Assembly (NCBI GenBank): GCA_003342815.1
Contig: PTEX01000049.1
Location: forward strand, 2,532,620 to 2,596,619
Direction of reading: 5' to 3'
DNA length: 64,000 nucleotides
Origin: Eudromia elegans
Lineage: Eukaryota > Chordata > Aves > Tinamiformes > Tinamidae
A program made the position numbers and the translations under genes. The notes under the pieces are model-generated. The model was not told where the DNA came from, did no database searches, and worked only from the letters and a program-made list of their open reading frames with translations. Shown here piece after piece: positions 42,466 to 55,430 of this stretch. How positions within the stretch are numbered: the first letter of the stretch is position 1; every line of letters starts with the position of its first letter.

Positions 42466-45400
42466 CAAAGGTTAATGATTAACTGGCACAGTTCGGCTCA
42501 TTAGTCCTTGTAGAGGAAGAGTTCAGAATAAGTTAAACCCCAGCATATGAATTCATTTCCACAGCTCTTTCTGACGTTCTCCTTCAGATCAGTGCCAATA
42601 AATCTTGCATTCCAGCAATGCTTCCCTAATACAGACATAAATTCATATTTCTCGTTGGCCGGATACATGACAAAGGGAAGAATAAAGCCGAATTGCATCT
42701 AGTCATTTATCCACCTCCATCTCGCAGTCTCCCTTCCCAGGACTCCAGCAGCTCTCCTGGCCAGAGGCAGCCAAAGGCTCCGTGTGCGGCATTCCTGGAG
42801 CCCCAATCCCAAAGGATTCCCCTCTGGCCTACCCAGCTTCCTACTGCCCGTATCTATTCCCACCACCCTGTTTGGCACCCGGATCGTGCACACCGTGCAC
42901 GTTGCACAGCCCGCAGGGACACTGCAAACCGGGAGCTCCTGCCCTTTCCCCTTCTAGCTCTGCTCCGTACAGCAAGTGAAGAGGCTACTCCGAAGCTCCG
43001 CACCTTGGAGGGGAGGGGGAAGCTGCTACGGCCGTGCTCACTGGGGCCTCTTCCTGCTGCACTGGTTCCTTCGGGACAGGCTCTGCTTGCCGAATAACCC
43101 TCAAAGTTGCAGACCCTGGTTTAAAATTTTCAACTGAGGCACAAAACCAAGTCTCTCCTGATGGGATTCTCCCAGCAGATTTAAAAGCCAGGCTTTTGCT
43201 AGTCGGCTTTGCTCCCATAAAATACACCTTCTCGCTCTATAATTAATCCCAGTGAAATGAAGCATGGAAGCCTGACAGATTCACCTGTTTTGGTGCAAAG
43301 TGCAAAAGAGCTAATTGAATCTATGGCTTCAGAAGGGGCAGTTTGGCTTTTTTAAGGTACATCTCTAATGAGCACCTTGTTACATGAAGGTAACAGAGTA
43401 CAAGACAGGCCAGGGAGATGACAACACCACCAGGATCCTCAAAAAACAGGCAGGGGTGAAGCAACACCGTGCTCTGCTGAGTCATAAATGAGCAAAGCAA
43501 ATGTTGAGGGAGTGTCTCCTGCCTCAGGAAAAGCCAAGACCAAACACAAGGCTCAGTCCAGCCAAAGCAGGAGCTGAAAGCAGAGGACACAGCTGGCTCT
43601 GGGCTATCCTGAAGGACGCCAGAGCCCTCACACCTAACAGAGAACGGTGACAAAGCAACCCTACGCAGCAAATGCATTGGGAGCACAGCAGTGTTTCTGT
43701 AGGCGCACTGTTGTTCTTGGCTCTCAGCTGTCAGTATAACCCCACGTGGCCCTGCCGAGACCTGCTCCCCGTGAGGTGGTCTCATTCAGCGTGTGCACAG
43801 TTCCACCTCTGCAAAGAAGTGTCGACAGCATCAACCCACCTTCCGGGGTCCCTTCCCCTTCTGGGATGCAGCAGCTGTCCCTGCTCCTGCAGTCACTGTC
43901 TGCTGTCACTCGGGTAACTTTTAAAACTGCACACTTAAGAACACCAAGAAGAATACCAAGGGCACAGTCAACATGACTTAACAAAAAAAAAAAAAGTACT
44001 TGTTTAGGCTTTTTTAATGCACTGAGCTCCACACGTGTAAATTCTGCAGCCTGGGAGGTGGCAGACAATGACTGTCCTTCCAAAACTGCTGCTGGCACCT
44101 TCTCCCCCTGCTGCCCTTGCCCAGGTTGCAGTCCAGGTCTACCCTTCCCTGCTAGGCCATGGGTGTGGCAGGCAGAACAAGGGCTGCGGTCCCGGCAAGA
44201 GGAGACAGCAGCCCCTGGGCACCAGTACCCGATGTCGATGCTGTGAGCAAGGACAGAGCCCGAGCAGCGGAGCGGCACCGGGGAGCTCTGTGCTCCCACC
44301 TGCGCCCCAGAGCCTTCTGCGACCAACCGCTCACCTAAACAAATCCCATGGGAGAGGAACCTGCCCTCTCCAAGCAAGAGACACCAGATAGAGACTTCTT
44401 AGAAAGGCATGGAACTTGAGAGAGCAGGGAAACCCTACAAGATAGTTTCCCTCCTCAAAAAACAATAAAACCTCTTCCTCAAGCTCACTCTGGCTTGTGC
44501 TGAGGGCCCCACACTGCAGGTGAGTCGGGGCTGTCAGATCAAGTTCAGTCGTCATATCTGGGGCACAGTTCTGGGTGAACATGATACCACAGGTGCTGAC
44601 GATGAACAATATTATGGGAGTGAAATGACATTTTTACACTTCAAAAAAACTATGATCCAAAGCTGAGATTTTAGTGCTGGACGTTAGCTAAGGAATTAGT
44701 CATCATTATATAATAGTAATTTGAATATCCCAGCAAAAGACGTGTCACAAAAAAATCATTCAAAGCTTGGCTGCATTCTAGCTCTAAAGTTGTACAACCC
44801 TGTACGACAGCAGAGAGTGAATCGGATTCCAGGCAAGTATTTATACAGTGCTATGAAATGACGAGGGTTTGGTTTAATTGATGAGTAAATGGAGCTGGAG
44901 GTTGCTAAAATAATCTCTAGCAACCAAGACCACTGGGCCAGAACAAATTGTTTTACTCCGTGTCGTGCGTCTGCATTTTGAGCCTTGCAGACACTGTAGT
45001 CAATGTAGTAATAACGTCGTATAATGAAGATTGGTTGAAATAAGGAGCGCGGGGTGAGCGGGCGAGGCAGTGACTCGCACGGCAGTATTTCACTAGGGAA
45101 GTGGAGAGAAGCTGACAGAGTCCCTGGGAAAGGGCTGAGGGAAAGCGGATCCCCGCGATACAACTCAATGGGAATCTCTCAGAGGTGAGGAAGGCAAACG
45201 AGGGGTGCAAGGCAGCCCTATCCAGGCTCAGGGAACTGCTGTGGTACCAAAAAGCTTTGTGAGAAGGTAGGCAACAGGAAGCAGAGCACTAGAAGATGGG
45301 GAAGTTTGGAAAGGTTTGGGAAGGATAAGGAGCCAAATCCAAATCCGTCATCAACTTTCACGCAGCACTCGATGAATGAGGCAGGCCAGGGCCCCCCTCC

Positions 45401-48045
45401 AACAGATCAGTTCCAGGGGAGAGACCCAGGGCTGCTCCGGCCACAGGGACACAACCCTACAAGTTCTCAGCATGCGCCTTGTCCTCTGCATCTCCATGAG
45501 CTCCTCCATATGCTCCTAACGAGGCTGCAAACATCATCCGGATGGATCTGCGGGCGGATAACCCACCCTAGCTGCAGACCTGACCCCGACTTATTCAGAG
45601 CAACAGAATAATCGTGAGCTTTCTGACTGTGTTCTCCCAAGTCTACTGAAAACTCTCCAGGTGTTGGGATAACTGCCACAAAAACCTGAGTGGAAATTCC
45701 CAGATAGGAAAAAATATGCGTGTTTCATAAATACATAATTGTTTAGACTAAAAGAAAAGAAGTGGGGAGGTGGAGGAGAAAAGAGAGGAAAAGGTTTGTC
45801 GTTGTGAGATTGTAAGCGTCCAGCCATGGAAGTGATGACTAAGTGTAATCTTGTGTTTCAACAGGATGAAGAAAAACATGTTTTTGAAATTGTTGAGTCT
45901 GGTGTTCCCAGCCAACAGATATTCTTTTTTTGGCCTGCAAGTGACCCTTTCAGCTTGGGCTTCCCTCCAGCCCGTGGGCCCATGGCAATGATTAGAGAAC
46001 AGAAATCCCTGCTACTGGCCAGCTGTGCTCCAAATTACCCAAGTCGACTGCGCCTGTGACTGCGGTGCCCAGGTGCTGCCGAGCTGCATCACGATGATGC
46101 TCAGCCCTCGTGTCACTCCTACCTTGGCAGTTGCTCTCCCGGCATGTGAAAATCTCTTTCCTCTGCACATGCGTGAAAGCACCTCAAGGACACGGCCAGT
46201 CCTGCACCAGGAGCACCCCGAGCTCACACGGGCAGGAAACCAAGTCCTGGTTGAGGTGGAAGGGGCTCTTTGCAGACCAAATGCCCCAGGGCCTCTCTGC
46301 TACCTCAGCTGAGCCTCTCCTGGCTTCTCCTTCCCAAACACAACCTGCCTTGGCCGCCTCTGCTGTTCTGAAGGCTTCTGTGTGGTCCAAGCCTTGGGGG
46401 ATCGCTTCTGGAATGCCTCGTAGGCTGCAGAGCACAAGCAAAATCAGAGCAGATGGATGTTTTGGTGGCTTAGATGAGAAAAGAGTGTCCTGGTGCAACC
46501 TGCAGTCTGAGTGGTGCTGGTGGGAGGAGAGAGAAGAGACTCTTAACATCTCATAAGGCTGGAGGACAAAGCGTGCCAAGAGCCTGCATGGTCTAGGAAG
46601 CAATTTTTGGACTTAAGACAATGGTACAAAACAAAAAATCCTGGTTTGGTTTCAAGATGGACTGGGACAGTCATGAAATGAGAGAGGGAAAAAAAGGACA
46701 GTTGAGAATTCACCTCCTTTGCTTCAAAATGCCAGAAAGAGGAGAAAAACCAACTGAATGTAACAGCCAGTGATAAAAGCAAAGTATCCGAAAGAAGGAG
46801 GCTAATTTCCTAGTGATAGGTCTGTGTAAGCAAACGCAAACGGGCTCCCGAGGCTGGACACGTCGGCGCAGCCCCTCGCGGCATGGCCCACAGGCCTCTC
46901 GCTCGGCAGGGCCCTCCTGTTCCCGACAGCGACCGAGGCCCGGCACTATTGTCAGATATAGAAAAATAAAATATGTTCCCATTAAAAAATGTGGATGATA
47001 GCAATTAATTCCACATTTTTGTGAATAAATATCATGTGTTCTGTGCCGGAGCAATTTGGCTTGTTCGCAGAAGCTAGCAGGGACACATAAATCTAGTTTC
47101 CCTCTTGCTCAACAGAGCATCTCACTCTGCGCACCAGATTTTAAGCGGAATGGGTTTTTCTTCCTCCTTTCCTTACTGCTTTCAGTGGTACTTGCTGCCT
47201 GGCTTCCCTAGAGGTTACAAAACCCTCTCAGAGCTCTGAGCTCAGATGTTTTGACCACGCGGGGCTTCCACCTGGCTCTGACACAGTTAATTTGTATTGC
47301 AAGAGCTGCCCCCCTGCAGCTGACACCCCCCTTCTCTTTGGCAAAACCTGGATGTGCTACAAGTACCCTGGCAATTCCGGACAAGCCCATCCTGCTTTCC
47401 CGTCACACAAGCAGGGAAGAGTCTTCCTGGGAGCCTGGGCTAGGGAGGAACAAGGAGGGACCAACAACTGCACACAGAGAGGTCAGCCCATTCCGAAGGA
47501 AAGCTAAGGTGCTAATACAGCTTTTCCCAGCTGTATTTACTTTGTTTTACTCCATTGGCTTTGCCACGCTCAAATCAATGGAATTATAAAAGTGTAAAAC
47601 TGAGGTTGGGCTGCATGGATTCGGACTGTCAGCTCTGAAGCTTTACAGATGTCTGCTGCCCTTACACGGGAGGAGCGGCGTTATTTTATTGACTAAACTC
47701 TTTCTTGTTTTAATATGGAAAATCTCAGTGGCACTTCACTCCATTTGTCTCTTTTACTTCTTCAGTCATATGATAATGTACACTTAGAACTGGTGAATCA
47801 TCCCCCAAAAAAGTCATAAAGAGAAAAATAGCTCATATGTATGCCTCAGCGGTCAATGAATCACTGACGACAGGTATAATGGGAATAATTATACACTGCT
47901 GAGAAACCTTACCCAAAGCCCAGCTCCGAAGGCTAGTTTCAAAACTTCTGAGTTGTGCAGTTGCATCCAAGGCTGCGAGTGCCAGGTTTGGAATCAGCCA
48001 GGAGGATTTCAGATCCGTGCTGTTGCAAGGACGTATCCTCTCCAA
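42465..48045. other. no gene seen; intergenic DNA with AT-rich islands
   Basis: GC-moderate sequence with AT-rich islands at 42500-42690, 44620-45020 (TTATATAATAGTAATTTGAATATCC, TGTAGTCAATGTAGTAATAACG) and 46960-47045. A poly-A tract of 13 is near 43983-43995. Near 45808 AGATTGTAAGC, followed by TGTGTTTCAACAG at 45854, faintly recalls an L2/MIR tail. No coding exon is supported. Confidence 0.35.
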
Positions 48046-48049
48046 GTGT

Positions 48050-48265
48050 CTGTTACGTGTTGACAAACTGTTTATACTTAACCAAGCAATAATAATGAAT
48101 AGTCTAAATAGACATTGATTTCTATGTTTTTAATTCATTTTTAGTGGGAATATATCCTGGCAACAGAAATATGGATGTCGAGCTTTGGATGCCAGCCACT
48201 GTTCAATAACTAAGCTATTTTAAGCAGTAAGATGTATTATTTGATATAATAACATATATTTTTAG
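48050..48265. promoter_or_regulatory. AT-rich candidate conserved non-coding element
   Basis: Contains CTGTTTATACTTAACC, AATAATAATGAATAG, CATTGATTTCTATG, TTTTTAATTCATTTTTAG, CAATAACTAAGC and TTTGATATAATAAC. The block is sharply AT-rich, unique in sequence and without a long frame. Enhancer-like by appearance. Confidence 0.3.
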
Positions 48266-50230
48266 GGTCTGGTCCTGGAAGCCGTCACTCCAGTGAGCTC
48301 CAGTCTTCCAATTACAGTTTCTGGGATCAGACACATGAACGTCAATTTGCAGCAGACAGTGTCCAGACAAGAGCAGGTTCCAGTCTCCACGCAGTTAACT
48401 GCTGCCTCCCAGGAGGAGTCACTCAACATACAAGTGTCAGGCAAGAGCTCCAGAACGGAGATGTCACCCCCTGCCCAAGGCAGCACTGGGAAGGGTGACA
48501 GCACGTCACAGCCACCGCATCGTGCCAGCTGTAAAACCAGAGGCTCTGATACCCAGCGCAGTGACGTTAACTATTTTGAAGCGTCTCCATTAAATGAACA
48601 CAGTCTGCCTGAGCCAAAGGCCCCACTTTTCACCCCACTCCAGAGAAGGGGTGTGCACGGGTGCCCTCACAGATAACGTGCCCAGGCCTTTGCCCTGTCA
48701 GATGATGATGGGAATGCTCCTACTGTGCAGAATTCCTCCCCCAGGGAAACAAAACGGTCTGAGAATGAATCGGACCAGTTGTGTGACAACGGCCAACAGA
48801 AGCCTATGAGGGTTGGACATGCTCTCCCTGTGGAATATCCCAAAGGCACAAGGAAGCGGTGCCCACCACCGTTCCAGGCACCACACGTGGGGCAACACAA
48901 CCACAACTGCCCGTCCCGGCGGGGACGAGGTGGCTCCGGGACTCCTGCAGTGCAGAGAAATGCATTTCCAATGGCCCTGCACCGGGTCCATCCTGGATGC
49001 CCGCCTTAGGACAAGCAGAACCACCCCGCGGAGGCTCCTGCCGCTCCTGGTCGGCTCAGAGGGACGAGCGGCTCCAGCCATGACTGGCTCAAATGGAAAC
49101 GTCTCCGTTCTGCAGGCCGTGAGTTAGAGCAGAAATACCTCACTCTTAGTTGGGAAAGTAGTTGAAAAGAGATGAGTGGTTGCTGTTGCAGTTCTGGGAA
49201 ATGTGCGATATTATATGATTTGTTAATTTATTCCAGAGTTTCCCTTTATTCCTTAACAATACTGCTCAGTATTCAATTCAAACCGTAATGCTTAATGGCC
49301 TGTGGTCAGCTAAGCTTATCCTGCGTTCCTGTGCCAGCTTCAAAAATAAACAAAGCTGCATCTACTGAGTGGCACAATTAGAGGGATTTATCCTGCCCCT
49401 ACTCCAAGACCTGTTCCGGAACATAAAAATACCGTTCCGGTGAGGATGGGATAACGATGGGATCGTGCCTTCCATCCTGCCACCGAGAATTGAACTGCAT
49501 GTGCAGGTGTGACCACTATCTCCAGGGGCCGTGGACACCAAGGGCAGCTTTGAAACACAGCTAGTTTCTCCAGCAAGTTAATCCCGTGTGGTCCTCACAC
49601 CGCTGCTGCAAGCAAGTAACTATCGTGTGTAACGTTCAAAAGGGAAGGGCTTAGCCCTGCTTAAAACCGTAAGGCAAACCTAGCAGTGCTGTCTTTGCTC
49701 TCCTTTGCTGGAGGTCCTTTCAGCTACAGTCTTAGGCTGAAAGAGCGTTTTCAAATCCGCCATGCAATGAGACAGATCCCCTCGCTGCAAGTGGCTTAGG
49801 CAAAAGCTCTGCAATCCAATGGTAAAAGCTCGGAGCTCAGCGACGGGTCCATCGCCCAAACTTCGAGCTCTTTCCCAGTCCCAAGACCTTCAGCACAAGA
49901 GATCCTCTGCACGGAGGGCAAAACCGCACCCGGCCGTTGCTCACGTCCCCCCAGGGCTGCTGAAACCACAGGCTAATCCTGGCAAAGCTCCTGCCCCCAC
50001 GCCGGCGCACGCAGCAACCCGAGGGAGCGCGACGCTCCTCAGCCCCGCTCTGCGGCTGCAGCTCGTGGCACCCACCACAACGCACGGCGATTCAGCATCT
50101 CCACAGCGCAAACGCAGGAACCCCCCGCGTCCCTCCCAACACCGAGGTGAGGACACGGCCTGCCCAGGAGGGGGCTGCGATGCTCGGTCATTGCACAAGG
50201 TCATTGAATTTAGCCTTGGCTTGCAGGACT
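48265..50230. other. no gene seen; intergenic DNA
   Basis: Ordinary sequence with an AT-rich island at 49140-49380 (GATATTATATGATTTGTTAATTT lies at about 49207-49229; AAAAATAAACAAAGC at 49343). A CpG-moderate part is at 49980-50130. Long frames at 48293-48676 and 49819-50295 are not supported by borders or domains. Confidence 0.4.
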
Positions 50231-50233
50231 GCG

Positions 50234-50345
50234 AGCCTCTCTGCCTCAGTTTCCAGCCCTGCACAGGCAGGGAAATGAACATCTCCCCTGCCTGAGAAGG
50301 GCTTGTTGAGGCTTGGAGGTTTGCAATGTGCTGCAAGATCAAAGG
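50234..50345 (+). mobile_element. MIR-like ancient SINE fragment
   Basis: GCCTCTCTGCCTCAGTTTCC is followed by GCACAGGCAGGGAAATGAAC, then GCTTGTTGAGGCTTGGAGG and TTTGCAATGTGCTGCAAGATC. The order matches the CTCTGTGCCTCAGTTTCC, TGTAAAATGGGGATAAT, TTGTGAGGCTTAA and TTTGTAAAGCGCTTTGAGATC blocks of MIR/CORE-SINE sequences of amniotes. This is the clearest old SINE in the window. Confidence 0.55.
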
Positions 50346-52255
50346 ATCAGAATAATGTTACATATTCAATACAGGTCCATGCGCTACTTGCAATGTCTGG
50401 AGGCGTGACGGATTGCTTAGCTTGCAGAGGAAAGCAGGAAAACAGGGATTTCACAAGCCCAGCTATTACAATGACTTAGGGCTTGTACTGGTCCTCCACG
50501 CGATGGGCAAGCAAGGCAGTTGTCACACAGCAAGAGGTAAACGCCAGAGGTACTGGCTGTTTTGAGACTTGCCTTTATTGTATCCTAGAAGAGAAGACAC
50601 AGGGCTGGTTTTTCTCTCTGTGGAAACAGCTTTTTCTTAAGCATGTGAGTTGCCTCTCAACCATTTGCCCCTTGCAAACTTTTCTCTTTCTTTCTCTGGC
50701 CCTGAGCTTGGTGTGAAACACAACAGAGATCTCGGTATTCTTAAAGCAGACTTGCTCAGAGAAGAAAACAAACGGATTGCAGAGAAGCAGTAGAACGAGC
50801 TCTCAGTTCCAGCCCTGGAATCACTGTTTTTATCAACTCATACACTGTGGATCTCGTTCCAGCTGTCACAAACAGTCCCTCCAGCTGCACAAGTCACCTG
50901 GGAGCTCCCTGGGGTGCAGGCTTTGCTCTGCTTTGTGTAAGGCAGCAGCACACACACCTGCATCACTAGAGCCAACCTCCTGCTCGTCACCATCTCCTCC
51001 CCACAAGCACACGTGGAATAGGACAAATGCAGAAGATGGCCGGGCCACCCCACGGGTGCACACACACCTCCACATGCCCACGTCCCATGCAGCCAACGCA
51101 AACAAGGGACACAAAATCACCTAAGCTCCTGATTCTGGGCTGACAGACCCACAAAAAAGAAATTTAAAGGACACAGAAAAATACAATGAGATAAAAATGC
51201 AACGAGTCTCAGGGTCCACAACAGCCAGGAAAGCTGGAGTTTTGTTTGGCAGAAAAGAGCCTAGTATCAGGACACAGCTGAACTGTAGAGCACGATGGAG
51301 GGAACCTGAGGTGCTGGAACTGAACGAAACTGCCACAGAGGAGCAAAACTTTTCAGTGCAAGAATCCGAAGTCTGACATGAAATCTAAAAAGCAAGCAGG
51401 AAATTTCTTGCTTGCAAAACCTTAAGGAAAAGTGGTCAAATTAAAGCCCACATTAATGCTGGCATCACCCAAGATTGTCATTACTGAAACAATGCTGGTG
51501 AGCAGACAAGAGCAATTGCTGGACTTTAATCAAGAGTGAAGTCAGCCAAGATTTTATAAAAAGTTTCTCAGCTAATGCAGACAGCAAATAAGGTTTTGGG
51601 GAATGATGCCAAATGCAAGAGAAAGGACCACGAAACCAGATCTGGAAGAACTAGGAAAGAAATTTGTAGGAATAATACCTCCAAGTTCAATAACAGAACT
51701 AAAAATCTCAGACAGCAAAACCAAAATGAACCCAAGCTACCACTACTGCCAGAGCCCTGTGTCCCTGCTGTCACTGGGCCGGGATCGCTCATCTCGCGGC
51801 TGCGGATATGCTGGAAAACGCTGCCGTGGAGGATGCGAAACGTGGCGAGCTGCACTGGGCTCCTGCGAGCAGCGCTGTGACTAGAAACTGCATCTAAAGC
51901 TATGAAGACAGGAAATAAGGCAGAAGCACTTCTTTGTTTATCCAGTCTAATACCTAACGTCCAGTCTAATGACTGGATGTGTCTGTATTATGCATGGTAG
52001 TTGGTCTTCCACCTGAAGCTTTTTGCTCTGCTCTTATTCAGTCACATGTTAACGTGGTGCACGAAAACCTGGGATGAAACGTCCTGGCTGCCGTGTGCAG
52101 GTGTTGGGTGAAAGAATGAGTGAGCCCAGTGAGCTGGGCCGGGAGCAGTTAAACACGCGCACAACTGGAGATGACTTGGGTTTCCTCTGCTGAAAGCCTC
52201 GCTGTGCAGCTGCTCCCTCTGAGCTCTGCTCAAGGACCCGCAGCGTGAGGACAGA
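50345..52255. other. no gene seen; intergenic DNA
   Basis: GC-moderate to A-rich sequence. The 51130-51740 stretch is A-rich on the + strand with many AAAT, GGAAA and CAAGAA words, but shows no clear repeat family. Its frames (about 100 codons at 51575-51884 in two registers) lack domain features. Confidence 0.4.
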
Positions 52256-52263
52256 GCAAAATC

Positions 52264-52346
52264 TGATATATATATATATACACACACACACACACTCACA
52301 CGTATATACATGTGTGCATATTTATATATGTGCCTGTGTATATAAA
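52264..52346 (+). repeat. (TA)n(CA)n compound microsatellite
   Basis: TA repeats (52266-52280) pass into CA repeats (52281-52294) and then into degenerate CACA, GTATATACATGTG and ATATATGTG units. Likely polymorphic. On the minus strand it gives a meaningless V/Y/I-rich frame. Confidence 0.95.
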
Positions 52347-53310
52347 TAAAGTCCTTTCTGTGATATTGTGAAGAAAGAGAAAAGGGATTGAAGAGAAAAA
52401 GAAGATCTCAGGGAGTATTTGCAGCTCTCTGGACCACGTGTGCTACAGCGCAGGGACCCTCCCAGGGCTGCTCTGCTTCGCAGCCCGGGCAGAGCCATCG
52501 TCTCGAGGTGGGAGAACATCTCTATGCACTAGAGCTCCCACAGACACACTCAGAGTTGCACTGTGCTCACATGCCGCCCAGAATAAAGGTCTGAAGATTA
52601 TATTTAAGAGCTTTCCTGTGCTGGGCATTTAGAAGTACTGGGGAGACAAGCAGAACAGAAATAATGCTTGTATTCCTGCCAGTTCCTTTAAGGAAGAGAA
52701 ATAAAAACCAGGCATGACTGCACTGGAATATCATGCTGTGGACATAAACTAAAAAAATGTACCGATAAAAGACCAGGGAGGTTTACAAAACTATATGCTG
52801 CAAAGAGGGACAAAGAGGATACAGAGCACTACAGAGCAGAGAGGAATGCAGCATCCTGCATCCGCAGGACATTTCTCTCCATGCTCTTCAACAAGGAACT
52901 GCCATCCTCACATTGCTGGGAGAGGCCGAGGCCAGGAAAGGTCTCATGACCTGCCAAACGTCCCCTCGGATGCAGGACCCAGCCCGGCACCCGCTCACCG
53001 CGCTAGCAGGAGGGCTGGTCTCCAACCCGGCACCCCAGCGCCCTGGGGCCATTGACACCACAGGGCCTTGGCTTGGCCATGAGGCCCGGGGCGAAGCCCT
53101 GCAGCTCCCAGCTCTAGGACAGAGCCTGCCTCCTGCCCACAGGACACTGAGTATTTTACAGCAAGGCCACATATCTCAGGGATCCCAAAATCTCATCTGG
53201 AATGAATTAGTATCAATTCAGACTCTATTTAAACATATTGTTTAAATACAGTTTATCCCTCTTGATGCTGGGTTGAGAAGTTCATACTTTAAACTATGTT
53301 CTTTCTTGCT
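52346..53310. other. no gene seen
   Basis: Mixed intergenic DNA, GC-rich at 52880-53120. AATAAA motifs at 52344 and 52583 on the + strand have no associated transcript evidence. Confidence 0.4.
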
Positions 53311-53317
53311 GTGATTT

Positions 53318-53323
53318 TTTATT
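53318..53323 (-). terminator. AATAAA on the minus strand downstream of the 53.4-kb frame
   Basis: TTTATT on the + strand reads AATAAA on the minus strand, about 100 bases after the stop of the orphan frame at 53426. It would suit a short 3' untranslated region if that frame were a last exon. A single hexamer is weak evidence. Confidence 0.2.
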
Positions 53324-53425
53324 TCTCTTTAGGAACCACTTGAAAAAAAAAACCATGAACAAAGAATTAAATGCTCCAATATCTTAATCCTTTTATCAAT
53401 AACCTGCGATGCTTTTCATGGGACA

Positions 53426-53857
53426 TTAGAGCAAGGTGGCTGTACGAGGCTGTGCGTGAACACAGCATGTCACACCATTGCAAGGTTTGGAGTGCAACCA
53501 TAGTTGGGACTGTATAGGGATTGTATAGCATACCGAATGTATAGGCCTAATGTACATAGCTCCAGGATCTGGACAGAAAGCTCCTGAGCTTCCAGATGCA
53601 AGACAATCAAACCCAAAATCTGGCTTCCTGGCCTTAGCTTTCCATTTTTTTAAATTACATTCTTTATGACGAACAGCATCTTCCTCGAAATTCAGTTCGA
53701 CTCCATGTAAGTTAGTCCTCTGAGCAATTTGCTCGCTCTCTCGAAAAATCATCTCATGCTGTTCCCTGTATTCCTTCCCTCTTGGTGAAATATCTAGTGC
53801 GGTCAAAGGAAGGATGAGGACAAGATAACACAGTTTAACCCCAGAAGACACTGTGGG
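53426..53857 (-). pseudogene. orphan coding-like frame, last-exon or retroelement remnant
   Basis: The minus strand is open from just after a TAA at 53858-53860 to a stop at 53426-53428. There is no ATG near its beginning (the first usable codon is GTG), so it is not a complete gene by itself. ACCCACAG just upstream could serve as a splice acceptor. The codon choice is strikingly gene-like (mixed A/T endings, RNY pattern) and unlike the surrounding GC-rich frames. It begins with a hydrophobic stretch (LCYLVLILPLTAL) followed by a charged part and then about seven cysteines. I recognise no family. Candidates are an eroded retroviral envelope-type fragment or the last exon of a small secreted protein. 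Confidence 0.25.
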
Positions 53858-53859
53858 TT

Positions 53860-54980
53860 AAAGATCCCTTCCCCTGGCTGTGGCTCTGCAGACCCTGCAC
53901 ATCCAGATGCTGAGCCCGGCGCAACCTAAAAGCCCAAGCCTCAAATAAATAGCGTGCTTAAGTGTTTCCTGAACAGGGGCTGCAGGAGTGGGAGAGCAGG
54001 GCACCTCCCGCCACCTCCGAGCGCACAGGGGGCTCCCAGCCCACACCGATTCCCACCGCGCTTCCACTCGGGCAAGCGCTGGCAAAACCCAGCTCAAGAG
54101 TTCCACCTAGCCTCCCTGCACCGCTCTACAAATGCGAGCCGGGGAGCTCGGCACCACCAAATTAGGCAGCTAGCAGCTCCCGCGCTCGTCCTGCAAAGAC
54201 GGGCAGATGTGGGAGGCTCATGGCTGGGGCAGCTCCAGCTCTACAGGAGCACCAAGGGCTGCGGCTGCCATGGGCAGCCCTCGCGCCAGCCGAGCAGTGG
54301 GATGGCCTCGTTCAGCAGGGACAATCAAACCCCCGGTCACCATCCTCTTGTCCCCATGCCGTCCATCGGGCACAAGGAAAGCGCAGCCCAGGGCTCCTGC
54401 ACCTGGGTGCTGTCAGAGGACTTGGCCTCTCCACCCTCACGAGAAGGGCAGCAAACTGCAGGTGAGATTTCAGCCTCAAAATGCAGCACAGCTTCCCTAA
54501 CGCTCCTGCGCACACTGCTGGGCTGCAGAAGGTGCTTCAGGAATATTTAGAGTACAAAACAGCAGGCTACAGTTCATATCATATAACAGCAACGCCCCTT
54601 TGGCTCGCACACACTCAAGGTGAGTCAGCCCGGCAGGGACAGCTCGGTCGCACGTTCGGTGGCACCAGCCCCGGGCGAAGGCAGCCGGGCAGCCGCTGCC
54701 ACCGCTGCTTTGTGCCACGGGGACTCGCAAACCTCTGATCCTCAGGAAACCCTACTCCCATGTGCGGCGCAAACAGAGCCAGAGCTATCCAACCTGGAAT
54801 GGCACTAGAGCACTGGCATAAAACCTCTTTTACTTGGGGAAAAAAAAAAATATTTATATATATCACGATGATCTGAGGGAACAAGATGGGACATGTTGCA
54901 AAGGCAAGGCAGGAGATTTGGGTTTTGTTCCTCGCTCCACCCAAACCTGGTGATGATAATCCTTTGTTTGCCTTTTTTTC
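53860..54980. other. no gene seen; GC-rich then A-rich
   Basis: GC-rich intergenic DNA with CpG-moderate composition at 54000-54200 and 54640-54730, ending in an A-run (54840-54850) and a TATA-type stretch (54851-54863). Frames of up to 198 codons show no features. Confidence 0.4.
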
Positions 54981-54984
54981 CTTT

Positions 54985-55080
54985 ATTTGGATTGTAAGTT
55001 CTTAAAGGCAGAGACAGTCTCTCGGTATTTGTTTATATAGAGTTTATACATCAGTCGCAGGGATTACTGCACTGATTAGA
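54985..55080 (+). mobile_element. L2/MIR-type 3' tail fragment
   Basis: TTTGGATTGTAAGTTCTTAAAGG, GCAGAGACAGTCTCTCGGTAT and TTTGTTTATATAGAG follow the widespread amniote tail consensus TTAGATTGTAAGCTCTTTGGGGCAGGGACTGTCTC...TGTGTTTGTACAGCG in the same order and spacing. The copy is old and the element body upstream is not recognisable. Confidence 0.55.
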
Positions 55081-55430
55081 ATAATCTTTAATGACCACAA
55101 ACTGCTGAGACCCCATGTTGTGAGCGCATGCTCTGAATGTGTGTGTCCCGAAGGGGCACAGGAAAAGAGGCTCCAGGAGGAATCACAAGGCATCAGATAC
55201 ACTCTAGGACATTTCCTCCATGCCAGTTTCTGACCATTATACCCAGCTAGGAAACAGGTCCCTGGGCTCCTGGTTTGACAGTGCTATAAGCTGCTGGCTA
55301 GATTTATGGAGCCTGGGTAGATGCAGGATGGGTTTGCCTGTGTGCACACTACGAACCCAGCGCTGGTTTAGAAAAACAGCCCTTTCGCTTCACGTGTGCA
55401 TTCTTATATGCTCTTTTTTTCTCCAGTTGT
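55080..55430. other. no gene seen
   Basis: Unremarkable intergenic sequence between an old repeat tail and the AT-rich block that follows. Confidence 0.4.

Noticed and set aside
45808-45880. Possible third L2/MIR-type tail (GATTGTAAGC ... TGTGTTTCAACAG) and an exon-like start after CAACAG
   Set aside because: Only two short blocks fit the tail, with changed spacing, and the frame behind the AG soon becomes ordinary sequence. Too weak.
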